Shown in pieces: positions 53,929 to 63,907 of a DNA stretch of 64,000 nucleotides. The DNA comes from Sedimentibacter sp. zth1. GTDB taxonomy: Bacteria > Bacillota > Clostridia > Tissierellales > Sedimentibacteraceae. The first letter of the stretch is position 1, and each line of letters begins with the position of its first letter. Both the position numbers and the translations under genes were made by a program. The notes under the pieces were generated by a model that saw nothing but the letters and a program-made list of their open reading frames with translations, made no database searches and was not told where the DNA came from. Where the stretch lies: NCBI RefSeq assembly GCF_017352195.1, contig NZ_CP071445.1, positions 3,069,931 through 3,133,930 on the forward strand. Reading direction: 5' to 3'.

Positions 53929-54744
53929 ATGAAAAGGATATCAAAATATGTTTTTTCAATAGTTATAATAGTATTATTTTTTACACCTGTGTTTTATACT
54001 TTATCACATTCCTTTATGGATTCTATTGAAGTAACTAAAAGTAAATCTTTTATTCCTTTTGTATTTAATATACAGCAATACATATCACTTTCATTTGAAA
54101 ATCAAGAGTTTTTTAGAATGATAATAAATTCAATAATTATTGTATTTACAATAATAGTTGGTCAAATAGTATTGTCTGCATTGACAGCATATTATTTTGC
54201 ATTTCATAAAGGAAAATTTTCAAATATAATCTTTGTAATATACATTTTTTTAATGCTTTTACCTTTGCAAATTACATTAATTCCAAATGTAGTATTCTTT
54301 AATAATTTAGAAATTAAATTTGGTATAAAAATGTTTGATACATATTTGCCTATAATTTTACCAGGAATTTTTAGTACGTTAGGAGTATTTTTCTTAAAAC
54401 AATTTTATCAAAATATACCTAGAAATCTTATAGATATGGCAAAATTAGATGGTGCATCAAACTTTCAAATATTGTATAAAGTTGTAATTCCTTACTCAAA
54501 AAGTGCTATATGGGCATTAGTACTTCTTATATTTGTAGAAAATTGGAACATGATAGAACAACCGCTAATATTTTTAAATTCAACAGCTAAAATGCCTGCT
54601 TCAATATATTTAAACACTTTATATACTACAAATAAGCAAATTTTTTATGCATCATCTGTTATTTTCATGTTCCCTGTTCTGGGATTAGTCGTGAAGAACA
54701 TTGATAAGTTAAAAGTTTTAGTTACGTTAAATAGGAGGAAGTAA
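53929..54744 (+). CDS. ABC importer permease, MalG/UgpE-like
   Basis: A 271-residue permease: N-terminal helix with TLSHSFMDSIEVTK, then INSIIIVFTIIVGQIVLSAL, LLPLQITLIPNVVFF, the coupling loop IDMAKLDGASNFQILYKVVIPY and VENWNMIEQPLIFL, all typical of MalG-like subunits. A GGGGGG-type ribosome site precedes ATG. It overlaps the next gene by one base (TAATG), tying the importer to the adaptor-like protein. Confidence 0.88.
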   Translation: MKRISKYVFSIVIIVLFFTPVFYTLSHSFMDSIEVTKSKSFIPFVFNIQQYISLSFENQEFFRMIINSIIIVFTIIVGQIVLSALTAYYFAFHKGKFSNIIFVIYIFLMLLPLQITLIPNVVFFNNLEIKFGIKMFDTYLPIILPGIFSTLGVFFLKQFYQNIPRNLIDMAKLDGASNFQILYKVVIPYSKSAIWALVLLIFVENWNMIEQPLIFLNSTAKMPASIYLNTLYTTNKQIFYASSVIFMFPVLGLVVKNIDKLKVLVTLNRRK

Positions 54745-55712
54745 TGAATAAACTATTAGAAAAATTCTTAAAAATATTTGGAATATTTATTCTTGTTATA
54801 GTTGTAATAGGTATTTTTATGCTTATCGTACATAACAGCACATTATATCCTGTACAAGTATATTCGGAAAGTAAAATTACCAATGTTAATCAGTTATATG
54901 AATTTAATGGTGTAGTAAAACCTAAAAATTATGTTGAAATTTATGCAAACAGAGATTTAGACTTAACAGATATTAATGTGGAAAATACTCAAATTGTTGA
55001 AGATAAAGAGTTGTTTGCGCTAAAACAAAGTGACGATAAAGTTTTAGATAAAAGTGCTTTTAACGTAGTGTCTCCAAACAAAGGAAACGATGAAGAGTGT
55101 TTAATAATCAATGAAAATAACAAAATACAAGTAAACAAAAAAATATATATAGACTATATATCTGATACAGCTCAAATTAAAAAGGGTGATATGATTTGCA
55201 GATATTGCTATTATGATGAAAATTTATGTATAGAAGCATCTGTTGATAAAAATTTATTTAATTATATGACTGACTATCAGCCAGATATAAAATTTAAAAA
55301 TAATGATACACTACTGTTAGAAGTTGTTGATTATGATGAATTTCCTCAATATTGTGATATGTTTCTTGAAGTAAAAAATGCAGCGATAAATATTTTAGTG
55401 CCATTTGAAGAAGTAAACCTAAATACATATAAAGAAATGAAATGTGATCTTGTGGTAAATAAAGAAGTTTTATTACCACGAGGAGAAATTGCAATAAACA
55501 GTAGTGGGGTTATATATTATGTTGTAGAAGAAAACACAATACTTGGTAAACAAAATGTTTTGATAGAGCAAGAATGTGAAGTTTGTGCTATAAATGAATA
55601 TCAAATAGGTTTAAAGTTTGATATGCACAAAGCATATTCAGTGCAGGTAAAAGGTGTAGTTGCATTTCCAACATCAAAATTAGAAGATGGCATGAGGGTT
55701 AGAATAAAATGA
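54744..55712 (+). CDS. HlyD/MacA-like membrane adaptor protein
   Basis: A 322-residue protein with one N-terminal membrane helix (about 10-29) and an extracellular part that resembles membrane fusion proteins: VNQLYEFNGVVKPKNYVEIYA (first half-lipoyl-like strand), KKGDMICRYCYYDENL, then beta-barrel-like segments LVPFEEVNLNTYKEM and LPRGEIAINSSGVIYYVVEE, KDGMRVRIK-type end. Similarity is in pattern only. Adaptors normally serve exporters, so its place directly behind MalG-like is unusual. It overlaps the next gene by four bases. Confidence 0.6.
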   Translation: MNKLLEKFLKIFGIFILVIVVIGIFMLIVHNSTLYPVQVYSESKITNVNQLYEFNGVVKPKNYVEIYANRDLDLTDINVENTQIVEDKELFALKQSDDKVLDKSAFNVVSPNKGNDEECLIINENNKIQVNKKIYIDYISDTAQIKKGDMICRYCYYDENLCIEASVDKNLFNYMTDYQPDIKFKNNDTLLLEVVDYDEFPQYCDMFLEVKNAAINILVPFEEVNLNTYKEMKCDLVVNKEVLLPRGEIAINSSGVIYYVVEENTILGKQNVLIEQECEVCAINEYQIGLKFDMHKAYSVQVKGVVAFPTSKLEDGMRVRIK

Positions 55713-56764
55713 AAAAAAGTTTAAGATTTTTAATCATCTTTATTCTTATAACTTTGTTAATTATGTCATATGTAAAAACAAATCTTGATTTAAATTTAGT
55801 CGAAGTACATTTTGATATTCCACAATCACCTGAAAAAGTAAATAATTTAATTGAAAGCATGTATGCGTATGATTTCGTAAATGTTTATGATATTTTGATA
55901 AATAATCAGAAGATGAAGGTTTGCGACGGAAATATCAATATTTTACTTGAACAATACAAATTTAAGGATTTGAAGCTGAATTATTCAGATAATGAGGTGC
56001 TGGTAGGAAAAAAATATATAGAACATAAGTCTTTATACAGTGTTCCACCAAAAACATTAACTATCTGTTCAAATACCTATGATATAAACGGAGTATTATT
56101 AGATACAGAAGATATCATATATAGAGATTTAAACCTGTTAAATGATAATCCGATAACAGAGCAGACACTGTACATAGAAAAAAGTAGTATAGATGGTTAT
56201 GTGGATATAGACAGAATACAAACTGTATTGGGGTATAAATATATTAATACTACAAAACTATATGATTATAACAATTTATATAAAACACTTATAATTATAT
56301 TGTTTTTTTTGATTTCAATAACATTTATTATTTTAATAATCATATTAATCAAATGGCTTAACAGTAAAATCAAAATGTTTAAAAACGGTTATAGGGAACA
56401 AAAACAATCTATCTATTTTTCGCAATATATAAAACAGAAAAATAATGTGTCAAATTTGTTGAAAATAATATTATGTGTAGTAGTAACAGCTATCTTAGTA
56501 TTATGTTGTGGATATTTCATAAACTATATATTTACTACAAAAGTATTATTAAATATAAATATTACATCAATAAAAAATATAACTAATTTAGTGGATATTT
56601 TCAAAGAATTTTCAAGGCTTAATTTCAAATACGGCTTTTCATATTATGAAGTGATGGTATTTAAAATAGTAATTGTGTATTTGGCAATGTGCTTAATAAC
56701 AGTTGTCAGCATAATAAAATCATTATGTATATTAATATATAAGTCAGTTTTTGTAAAACAGTAA
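55709..56764 (+). CDS. Membrane protein with MacB/FtsX-like topology
   Basis: A 351-residue protein: one N-terminal helix (about 7-25), an extracellular domain of about 165 residues, then three helices (about 193-213, 248-275, 315-345) separated by a Lys-rich cytoplasmic loop. This 1+3 layout is that of FtsX/MacB permeases, although no clear family motif is visible. It has no ATPase domain. The coupled adaptor-like gene in front would fit a MacA-MacB-style pair that borrows an ATPase. Assignment is from topology and context only. Confidence 0.5.
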   Translation: MKKSLRFLIIFILITLLIMSYVKTNLDLNLVEVHFDIPQSPEKVNNLIESMYAYDFVNVYDILINNQKMKVCDGNINILLEQYKFKDLKLNYSDNEVLVGKKYIEHKSLYSVPPKTLTICSNTYDINGVLLDTEDIIYRDLNLLNDNPITEQTLYIEKSSIDGYVDIDRIQTVLGYKYINTTKLYDYNNLYKTLIIILFFLISITFIILIIILIKWLNSKIKMFKNGYREQKQSIYFSQYIKQKNNVSNLLKIILCVVVTAILVLCCGYFINYIFTTKVLLNINITSIKNITNLVDIFKEFSRLNFKYGFSYYEVMVFKIVIVYLAMCLITVVSIIKSLCILIYKSVFVKQ

Positions 56765-56804
56765 GTGAGAGTAAATGTAAAAAAACTCGTGTATTTAAGG
56801 ATTT

Positions 56805-57950
56805 ATGTTTAGAAAAAATAATATAATAGCCTGATAGTATTATAAAGTGTCCTTGACAAAGGATACATTTTAGAGAGAAAAAGGATTTGATTTTTTTAGT
56901 AAGCATGGTGACATATCATTTCATGAAATTAAGTCATTACCATATAGTGAACAAAATACAATAGACTATTTAAAATTAAAAAAACAAAATATAATTATAG
57001 ATGAAGAAGGATTTAGAAATAATTTATTTAAAAATATAAATATCGAACAAATTGTATCTAGTTTAAAAAACAGATTTAGTTCAAATAAATATATTATCAA
57101 TTTAAAATATATTGAAAGTGAAATTCAAGTCATTACAGAACAAAAAAATGTTAAAGACAATATTTTAAATATTGAATTATTAGTAGTTGATACAGTTTAT
57201 AATAAGGAATATATCTATAAATTGCCTAATTTAGAATCAATAAATAAGATACCATTGAGACGTATAACTTTAAGAAGAGAAATATGTAAAAATATATTAG
57301 ATTATAATTATAAGTACATAAAAATAAACGAAGAAGTGAACAGTGTTTTTATAAATATCTTAACTTTTTACTTTATCGAAGAAAATTCGAATATTATGGG
57401 AAATGTTAAATTTAGTAAATTGTTAACACTAGAAGATGTAAGTAATGAATGTTATCAAGAATCGTATAGAAAATATGATTGTTATGGGAATTTGAAAACC
57501 ACTACTGTTTTAGTTAAAGATGGAACTGTTGTAAATTCGTTGAATAAGAACACTAATAACTCATATCGTAATAACTATAATACTTTACCATTTATAAGAC
57601 CTAATTTTATAGTTCAAGCTGAGGGGGACAGTGAGCATTTCAAAAAAACCTTAGCTTCATACGCATATATTACTATAGAAAAAATATATATTGAAACTAT
57701 TAACTTAAGTATCTTTGATGGAAGCATTTCATTTAAAGCAAAATTGAAGTATAAAAATATAGTTTGTTTCTGTTTTATTAAAGGAAATATATTTGATGTT
57801 TTCAAGAATATTATAGCAATAAATTCATACCTTAATAATGATTTGTTAAAAAAGAAAAACAATAAAGTACCTGAGCTATTAATTGAAAGTACGAATTTTA
57901 CCATACGTTATATCAAATGTAAAAGTAGTCATTTAGGAGAAAATTTATGA
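56805..57950 (+). pseudogene. Unknown protein, gene with three early stops
   Basis: An ATG at 56805 with AAGG in front opens a frame that meets TGA (56832), TAG (56835) and TAG (56871), then runs open for 358 codons to 57950. No ATG, GTG or TTG occurs early in the open part; the first TTG is 57222, well inside. The open part reads like a real protein (KGFDFFSKHGDISFHEIK, DYLKLKKQNIIIDEEG, KFSKLLTLEDVSNECYQ, IRPNFIVQAEGD). Intact length would be about 381 residues. I do not recognise it. It overlaps the ABC ATPase start (ATGA), so it was the first gene of a three-gene unit. A shorter product from an internal start remains possible. Confidence 0.65.
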
Positions 57951-58431
57951 AAATCATTGAAGTTAAAAAATTAACTAAGTTATATGAGAATAAACGGGGA
58001 ATAAAAAATCTTAGTTTTACTTTAGATGAAGGTAATATATTATGTATAATAGGTAATAATGGTGCTGGAAAAACAACTGCATTAAAATGCATTATGAATT
58101 TATTAATTCCAGACCAAGGAGAGATATTAATTAATGGAAATAGTGTTCTTATGGATTCCAAAAAATATAAAAGAAGCATTTCATATATACCAGAACTTCC
58201 TATTTATTATAATGAGTTGACGGTTTATGATCATTTGAAGTTTATTGCAATGGCTTATGAATTAGATTATAAGGAATTTGAGAATAAGGTTAAGTTTTAC
58301 GCTAGTAAGTATGAAGTTGAAAATTATTTACATTGTTATTTTAATGAATTGTCAAAGGTGTGTTTTGCAAGTAAAAAATACACAATGTAGCTTCTTTTTT
58401 TTGCATAGTGCACTTGCTACAAATTTATATA

Positions 58432-59157
58432 TTATTTTTGATTAGTTAGTGCTTGTGCAAGCCTGTTGCTTTCACCTGGGAAAGAAACAATGCTCGCATG
58501 ATGCACAAGTCTATCAATCAAGGCAGCAGTAAGTTTTGTATCTCCAAAAACCGATGACCATTGACCAAACTCAAGGTTTGTAGTTACAATTATACTTTGC
58601 TTTTCATAACATTCTGATATTACATTAAACAATAATTCTGATCCTATTTTATCAAATGGTACATACCCAACTTCATCTAAAATTAACAATTCATTTTTCT
58701 TCAATCTGTTTCTAAATTGACGTATGTTACCCTGATTATATTTATATACTAAAGTTTCAACGAGTTCAGAAACCCTAAAAAATTGTACATTTAGTCCTTT
58801 CCTGCAAGCCTCTATTGATAAGGCCGTAGCCATATGTGTTTTACCAGTTCCTACGTTACCCATTAAAACTATGTTTTCCTTATTTTTTATCCATTCTAAT
58901 GATATTAATCTTTCTTTGTTACATGTTGATGGAAAGATTATTTCGTCAAATTTATATCCTTCAAATGTTTTAATTTGAGGAATATTTGATGTTTTTAATA
59001 ATTTGCTAAGTTTAGCTCTTTTTCTGCCTTCTATTTCAGCATTTAAAACCTCATAAATATATTCTTTTTGCTTAGTTGTACTAGTTTCAATTAAATCATC
59101 TATATATGCTATTTTTAACTGTTTACATATATCCTTTATTGCTTCATTATTCAACAC
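58432..59157 (-). CDS. istB: IS21 helper ATPase IstB
   Basis: A 241-residue DnaC-like AAA+ protein: EFDEIIFPS-like N-part, Walker A LMGNVGTGKTHMATAL, Walker B LLILDEVGYVPFD, then IIVTTNLEFGQWSSVFGD and LIDRLVHHASIVSF. It directs target choice and assists the IstA transposase. The start is GTG at 59157 with GGAGG five bases before it, inside the end of istA (11-base overlap). Full length, no damage seen. Confidence 0.95.
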   Translation of the reverse strand: MLNNEAIKDICKQLKIAYIDDLIETSTTKQKEYIYEVLNAEIEGRKRAKLSKLLKTSNIPQIKTFEGYKFDEIIFPSTCNKERLISLEWIKNKENIVLMGNVGTGKTHMATALSIEACRKGLNVQFFRVSELVETLVYKYNQGNIRQFRNRLKKNELLILDEVGYVPFDKIGSELLFNVISECYEKQSIIVTTNLEFGQWSSVFGDTKLTAALIDRLVHHASIVSFPGESNRLAQALTNQK

Positions 59158-60649
59158 TTACACCTCCATGTGATAATTTATTATATTTGCATAAATTTAT
59201 TGATGATTCTTTTATATCCTTTGGAGTGTAATTTTCATTTATATCACTTTTGTAAATTCCACTATGTTCAGAATTATCGTATAAAGCAGCGGTTATCGTT
59301 GAAATACTATTGTTATGATTATATTGTCCTATACATACTGATATGTCCTTGATATTGTATACATTTAACCAATTAATACAGGCTGATATTCTTTCTTTTC
59401 GAACATCTAAATTTTCTATGCTTATATATTCTTTTAGTTCTTTTGGTAACATCTTTGTAAATTGTGAATGTATTACACTTCTTGGCTTTTTACTATATCC
59501 TTTAAATACTTCTATCCATGGAACCTCATGGATTTTATCTGTATATGGTCTTGGTATTGATGTAATCATGTTATATTTTGTGTCTAATATATCTATTTTG
59601 TCCCATGTAACCTTTACAGGAAGGCTTGTACCTATATTGACTCCAAATATCTTTATATCTGTATTATCTACCTTGATTTCACCGTATTTATTAACAGTTT
59701 TACTTTCTAATCTATATATTTCATATTCTGTATCTGGTAACTTTTTTAAATTCTTTTTATCTTCTTCCCATAATTCATGTATCTTTTGATCTTTTGCGTA
59801 ATGTACACGTTGCATATCTTTTTTAGTTCTCTTATCAAGTTCATTTTCCAATGTTTCAAAGCTTTTAAATATTGGTATTGGAACACAAAAATTTCGTCTT
59901 ACATATCCACATTTATTCTCTACATTTCCTTTTTCATTTCCAGCTGCTGCATTGCAAAATATTGATTTAAAGCCATAATGACTTTTAAATCTTAAAAAGC
60001 TATCGGTTAATATTCTTTCATCACCTTTTTGTATTTTTACTACTGCTGCTGATAAATTATCAAACCATATTGACTGAGGCACACCACCTGATTTCTTAAA
60101 TAGCTTTTTTAATCCTTCTAAAAAACACTCTTGGTTTTCTGATGGAACTGGTTGTACAAAAGCATTATTGCTATATGGATAGCTTAATACCAATACTTTT
60201 ACATCGACAAAATTTGCTTCCTTACTAACTTGCATTGTGTAAAAATCAACCTGTGCTTCTCCTGGTTCATGTTCAAGCCTTTCATATGACGGTGAACTTT
60301 CAATTTTCATTAATGCTTTAGTTTTTTCTACATAGGCACATACTGTTCTATATCCACCTTTAAATCCATGTTCATTACATAATCTATTATATATTGCTTT
60401 CGCTGTATGCCTTTGCTTTTTAGGTACTAATTTATCTTCATTTAACCATGTATCAACTATTTCTTTGTATGGTTCCATTACTGGTGATTTTTTTGTTCTC
60501 TTTTTTATTGGCTCATTCCAATTATCTTTATCAGCATATTTTTTTGCTGTTCTCCAATTAATATTTAGCTTTTCTTTAATTTGGTTAATATTTAGGTCTT
60601 CAAATTCTCTTAAATATTTGATATAATCTTGTTGAGGCACTTTTAACAT
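59147..60649 (-). CDS. istA: IS21 transposase IstA
   Basis: A 500-residue DDE transposase. N-terminal helix-turn-helix (INQIKEKLNINWRTAKKYAD), then the catalytic core with Asp in GEAQVDFYT, Asp in IWFDNLSAAV and Glu in AGNEKGNVENKCGYVRR, and a C-terminal beta domain. The three acidic residues are present. ATG 60649 lies directly on AAAGG; GTG at 60640 has better spacing and may be used. Together with IstB it moves the element. Confidence 0.94.
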   Translation of the reverse strand: MLKVPQQDYIKYLREFEDLNINQIKEKLNINWRTAKKYADKDNWNEPIKKRTKKSPVMEPYKEIVDTWLNEDKLVPKKQRHTAKAIYNRLCNEHGFKGGYRTVCAYVEKTKALMKIESSPSYERLEHEPGEAQVDFYTMQVSKEANFVDVKVLVLSYPYSNNAFVQPVPSENQECFLEGLKKLFKKSGGVPQSIWFDNLSAAVVKIQKGDERILTDSFLRFKSHYGFKSIFCNAAAGNEKGNVENKCGYVRRNFCVPIPIFKSFETLENELDKRTKKDMQRVHYAKDQKIHELWEEDKKNLKKLPDTEYEIYRLESKTVNKYGEIKVDNTDIKIFGVNIGTSLPVKVTWDKIDILDTKYNMITSIPRPYTDKIHEVPWIEVFKGYSKKPRSVIHSQFTKMLPKELKEYISIENLDVRKERISACINWLNVYNIKDISVCIGQYNHNNSISTITAALYDNSEHSGIYKSDINENYTPKDIKESSINLCKYNKLSHGGVSVE

Positions 60650-61107
60650 CCTTTCGTTCTCCTTCGTTAGTTCTTATCAAACATAACGATAACGGATTGT
60701 TTGGTTGTTAGCAAGTGTCTTTTTTTAACATTTTATACTATGCATTTTTAGGCGGCTATACTGTGTACTTTTATTATGCCATAAACAAAAGGGGACAAAA
60801 CAAAAAATTTTTTTAATTATGACATTAATGAAAAAGAGTAGTTTATTAATTTTGGATGAACCTTTTGATGGATTAGATGTGTTTACAGTTGATAAATTAA
60901 TCGATTGTTTAAAAGAATTACGTGATGATAAGGTTTCAATAATAATTACATCTCATAATATGGATATAGTTAGTGAAGTTTCAGATTATCTTTTAATATT
61001 AAAGGATAGTAATCAAATAGTATATGATTCGGTGCACAACTTGCATATTAAATATAAGACTAATGATTTAGAATATATTTTTAAAAAAATTATGTTGAAG
61101 GACACAA

Positions 61108-62583
61108 GTGAGTATGTATAATGAAGATTTGTGTAAAATTATTAAGATTAAAATTTATATTCTTAATAAAATGTTACAAAGAATTATAAGTTATTTTAAA
61201 AGAAATATTTTAGCGCTTTGCTCCGTTATAGTGTTCTGTATATTCTCAATATTTGGAATAATTACAATAGATGCTACAAACTTTACTTGGCTAATCGCAA
61301 TGAAAGGATATTTAATTACTCTTTTTCTACTATTTAAAATTTATTGGATTTTATGTAGCACATTTAAAACTCGGTTATGTCTTAGTAATCTTGAAGAGTT
61401 TTATATCTTTTCTTTTTTTAGCAATGATATTATGATTAAATATAAAGTTTTGACTATTTTATTAAAAACTATAGTTACCAATTTTTTATTAATAGGGATA
61501 TATTTTTATATCACTCACGACCAAATAAATTATTTAGGGGCAGTATTATTGATTGTAATATCTATATTTAGTGAATTGTTAAATAGCTATTTATATCAGA
61601 AAAATAACTTGAAGAAGAAAATTATGATGTTTTATTCAGTAGGTACAATGCTTATAGTTTTTTTAATATTATTGATATGTTCAAAATTAATAAGCTTTAG
61701 GTACCTCAATATATATATATATATTGATATGAGTAATTTGATCCTTGGAAGTTTGTTATTTATTTTTATTTTAGCTAGTGCTTTTATTTTAAATAAATTA
61801 ATTTCTGAAGATAATAAGGAAATGCTAATGTTTTATGGAAACATTAAATCTGGGCTAAGTAATATTTATAGAAAACTTTTTTTAGGAATGGATGTTTCGT
61901 TAGATGTACAGCTAATTTCTAATAATACTTTTAAAAGAAAGGAAAGCAAATTTATAAATGATTTTTATAAGTTAGGGTATAAATGTATAACATTTAAAAA
62001 TCTTAATTCAATTTTATCGACTAATATAGTTCAAAAATTTTACTCTTGTATAGATATGTTAATAATATCCATATTAATATCTTTTTTTGATGAGAAGGAT
62101 ATAGTTTTAGCATTATTTGTTTTTCTAATTATGCAGCTAAGTTCAAAGATTAACGGATTTTTTATAGAGGATATAAAAAATAGAGAAATAAATAAATGTT
62201 TGCCATTAAGTTCTACAGATTTTTTGAAAGGGTATTTGTTTACTCCTTCAATTTTAAATTTTTTTTCAAGTATATATTTTATTTTCTTACTTAATTTAAA
62301 AGGTGAATTTATCTTGATTGTAAATTTATTAATATTGATGTTGTTAGTAAGTATATTTATTGGTATTACTATATTAAAACAATATGATGCTATATGTAGT
62401 GTTTTAAAAATAAAAAATCATGTAAGTTTTTATATGGAGTTAGGTATTAGTTTCTTGTCATTTTATGTAATCTTTCATGGCACAATTTGTGATATGGTTC
62501 TATCGTTATGTGTAACGACTTTAATAATAATAGTTTATTTGGTTAAATATAAAGAGAAAATGGAGATATATACTCTAGGTTAA
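61108..62583 (+). CDS. Multi-spanning membrane protein, likely permease of the split ABC ATPase
   Basis: A 491-residue very hydrophobic protein with about twelve predicted helices, the first near residues 30-55. No motif identifies a family, but a large membrane protein directly behind an ABC ATPase, overlapping it by 14 bases, is almost surely the permease. The helical layout recalls ABC-2-type exporters. Start GTG 61108 has AAGGA five bases before; ATG 61114 is an alternative. With its ATPase split by the IS element and a possible polar effect, this transporter is probably inactive now. Confidence 0.65.
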   Translation: MSMYNEDLCKIIKIKIYILNKMLQRIISYFKRNILALCSVIVFCIFSIFGIITIDATNFTWLIAMKGYLITLFLLFKIYWILCSTFKTRLCLSNLEEFYIFSFFSNDIMIKYKVLTILLKTIVTNFLLIGIYFYITHDQINYLGAVLLIVISIFSELLNSYLYQKNNLKKKIMMFYSVGTMLIVFLILLICSKLISFRYLNIYIYIDMSNLILGSLLFIFILASAFILNKLISEDNKEMLMFYGNIKSGLSNIYRKLFLGMDVSLDVQLISNNTFKRKESKFINDFYKLGYKCITFKNLNSILSTNIVQKFYSCIDMLIISILISFFDEKDIVLALFVFLIMQLSSKINGFFIEDIKNREINKCLPLSSTDFLKGYLFTPSILNFFSSIYFIFLLNLKGEFILIVNLLILMLLVSIFIGITILKQYDAICSVLKIKNHVSFYMELGISFLSFYVIFHGTICDMVLSLCVTTLIIIVYLVKYKEKMEIYTLG

Positions 62584-62932
62584 TATACAATCTTTAACAA
62601 GAGGTAAATTATTGTGATGCTAATTAAGCACCACATGATGTATTAGTTTGTATTTTAATTTTTTGTCTAATATTTGGTTGACTTCACATTTGTTATAGAA
62701 CTAAAATAGCTATAAAATATGTAAAATTTAAAACCACAAAGATACAAATTTAGTATTTTCTTTGTGGTTTTTTGACTATAATAATATGTTCTAAAACTGC
62801 TATTGTGAAAGAATTAGAATGTAAGTGTTTAATTACAAAACAACAGAGTTTCTATATACGTACTTGGTTTTTGATTATATGCATACATGCATAAATATAT
62901 TGTAATTGATACAAATTTAATATAATTATATC
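62584..62932. other. Intergenic gap with a strong terminator
   Basis: The gap between the permease and the FeoB fragment holds the terminator listed separately and AT-rich DNA without a convincing gene or ribosome site. Confidence 0.6.
62731..62773. terminator. Bidirectional terminator
   Basis: AAACCACAAAG (62731-62741) pairs with CTTTGTGGTTT (62760-62770), with T on one side and A on the other, between convergent genes. Confidence 0.88.
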
Positions 62933-63778
62933 TTAGGAAATCAACCTATAAACAGCAGTAGTAAACATACAAACCACAACAGCTATAACAGTAGGTATCA
63001 TAAATGCTGCAAAAGTCCATTTATGACTTCCTGTTTCTTTCTTAATAGTCATAAGAGTTGTAGAGCAAGGCCAATGAAGTAAGCTGAATAAAATAGTATT
63101 AAGTGCAGTCAGGTAAGTCCAACCATTGCCAACAAGGATTTCCTTTAACTGTGAAATACTATCAAATTCTATAAGCGAACCTGTGGATAAATATGCCATA
63201 AGTAAAACTGGTAAAACAATCTCATTTGCAGGTAATCCAACTATAAAAGCCATAAGTATAAATCCATCAAGTCCCATCAAATTAGCAAATGGCTGTAAAA
63301 AGCTTGCTACATGATTTGAAATACTCATATCACCAATCATAATATTTGCAAGTAACCATGTAACAGCACCAGCAGGAGCAGCTATCATAACAGCTCTTCC
63401 CAAAACAAATAGGGTTCTGTCAATTATTGATGAATATATAACTCTCCCGATTTTAGGCACTCTGTATGGAGGAAGTTCAAGAGTAAATGTAGAAGGAACA
63501 CCTTTCAATAATGTTTTAGACAAAATATATGAAACAAGCAAAGTAACACCAACACCAAAAATAATGCAAAGTGTTATAGCAAATGCCGGAATAAAACTGT
63601 TTAGAGCCTTATATGATGTAACAGCAAAGAAAACACTTGAAATAGCAATTAAAGTTGGAAATCTTCCGTTACACGGCATAAAGTTGTTGGTAAGTATTGC
63701 AATCATCTTTTCACGAGGTGAATCAATAATTCTACATCCTATAATACCTGCAGCGTTACAGCCCAGTCCCATGCACAT
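62933..63778 (-). pseudogene. feoB: FeoB ferrous iron transporter, C-terminal fragment
   Basis: The 281-residue frame matches only the membrane part of FeoB: CMGLGCNAAGIIGCRIIDSP, TNNFMPCNGRFPTLI, LELPPYRVPKIGRVI and the Cys-containing end LLHWPCSTTLMTIKKETGS. The whole GTPase domain and the first half of the membrane domain, over 350 residues in intact FeoB, are missing. Upstream of the first Met the frame meets a stop (TAA) after two codons. The break falls in the middle of a conserved motif, so this is a truncated gene rather than a short variant. A few bases later a terminator and a parA gene begin, suggesting loss by insertion or rearrangement. Confidence 0.85.
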
Positions 63779-63851
63779 GCATGGTTAATATATGCTATGA
63801 TAAAGAAACCTGTAAAACAAGCCATATTTCTAAAAGTAAATTTTAAATTAT

Positions 63852-63882
63852 AGAACAGTTTTTGATTAGCTGTTCTTTTTTT
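63852..63882 (+). terminator. Hairpin with T-run before parA
   Basis: AGAACAG (63852-63858) pairs with CTGTTCT (63870-63876), followed by seven T. It lies only about 25 bases before the parA start, so it either ends an incoming transcript or attenuates parA. Confidence 0.8.
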
Positions 63883-63907
63883 ATGAAAAAAGAGAGGAGA
63901 AAGTATT

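Larger units (their letters stand above)
58359..60787 (-). mobile_element. IS21-family insertion sequence
   Basis: The element is 2429 bp with ends TGTGTTTTGCAAG at the left and, reading inward from the right, TGTTTATGGCATAA. The imperfect terminal repeats match at 18 of 26 positions, both ending in TACACA; a second pair (TGCATAGT and CACTTGCTA) lies further in, as in the multiple terminal repeats of IS21. A direct duplication AAAGG flanks it (58354-58358 and 60788-60792). It carries istA and istB on the minus strand, both intact. It inserted in the ABC ATPase gene. Confidence 0.93.
57947..61121 (+). pseudogene. ABC ATPase split by an IS21-family element
   Basis: The 5' part (57947-58358) encodes Walker A GNNGAGKTT, YIPELPIYYNELTVYDHLKF and the beginning of the signature, NELSK. 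The 3' part (from 60793) gives Walker B LLILDEPFDGLD, the H-loop ITSHNMD and the C-terminus. Removing 58359-60787 and one copy of the 5-bp duplication AAAGG restores an unbroken 246-residue frame reading NELSKGTKQKIFLIMTLMKK. It is a DRA-type ATPase of the CcmA/EcsA-like group. The present halves cannot make a functional subunit unless the element excises. The 3' half could still be translated from 60819 but lacks Walker A. Confidence 0.92.

Noticed and set aside
59343..59789. 148-codon plus-strand ORF in the insertion sequence
   Set aside because: Antisense to istA, which has the full DDE triad.
60819..61121. Treating the 100-codon frame as a separate gene
   Set aside because: It is the 3' half of the ATPase split by the IS21 element; it lacks Walker A and a ribosome site.
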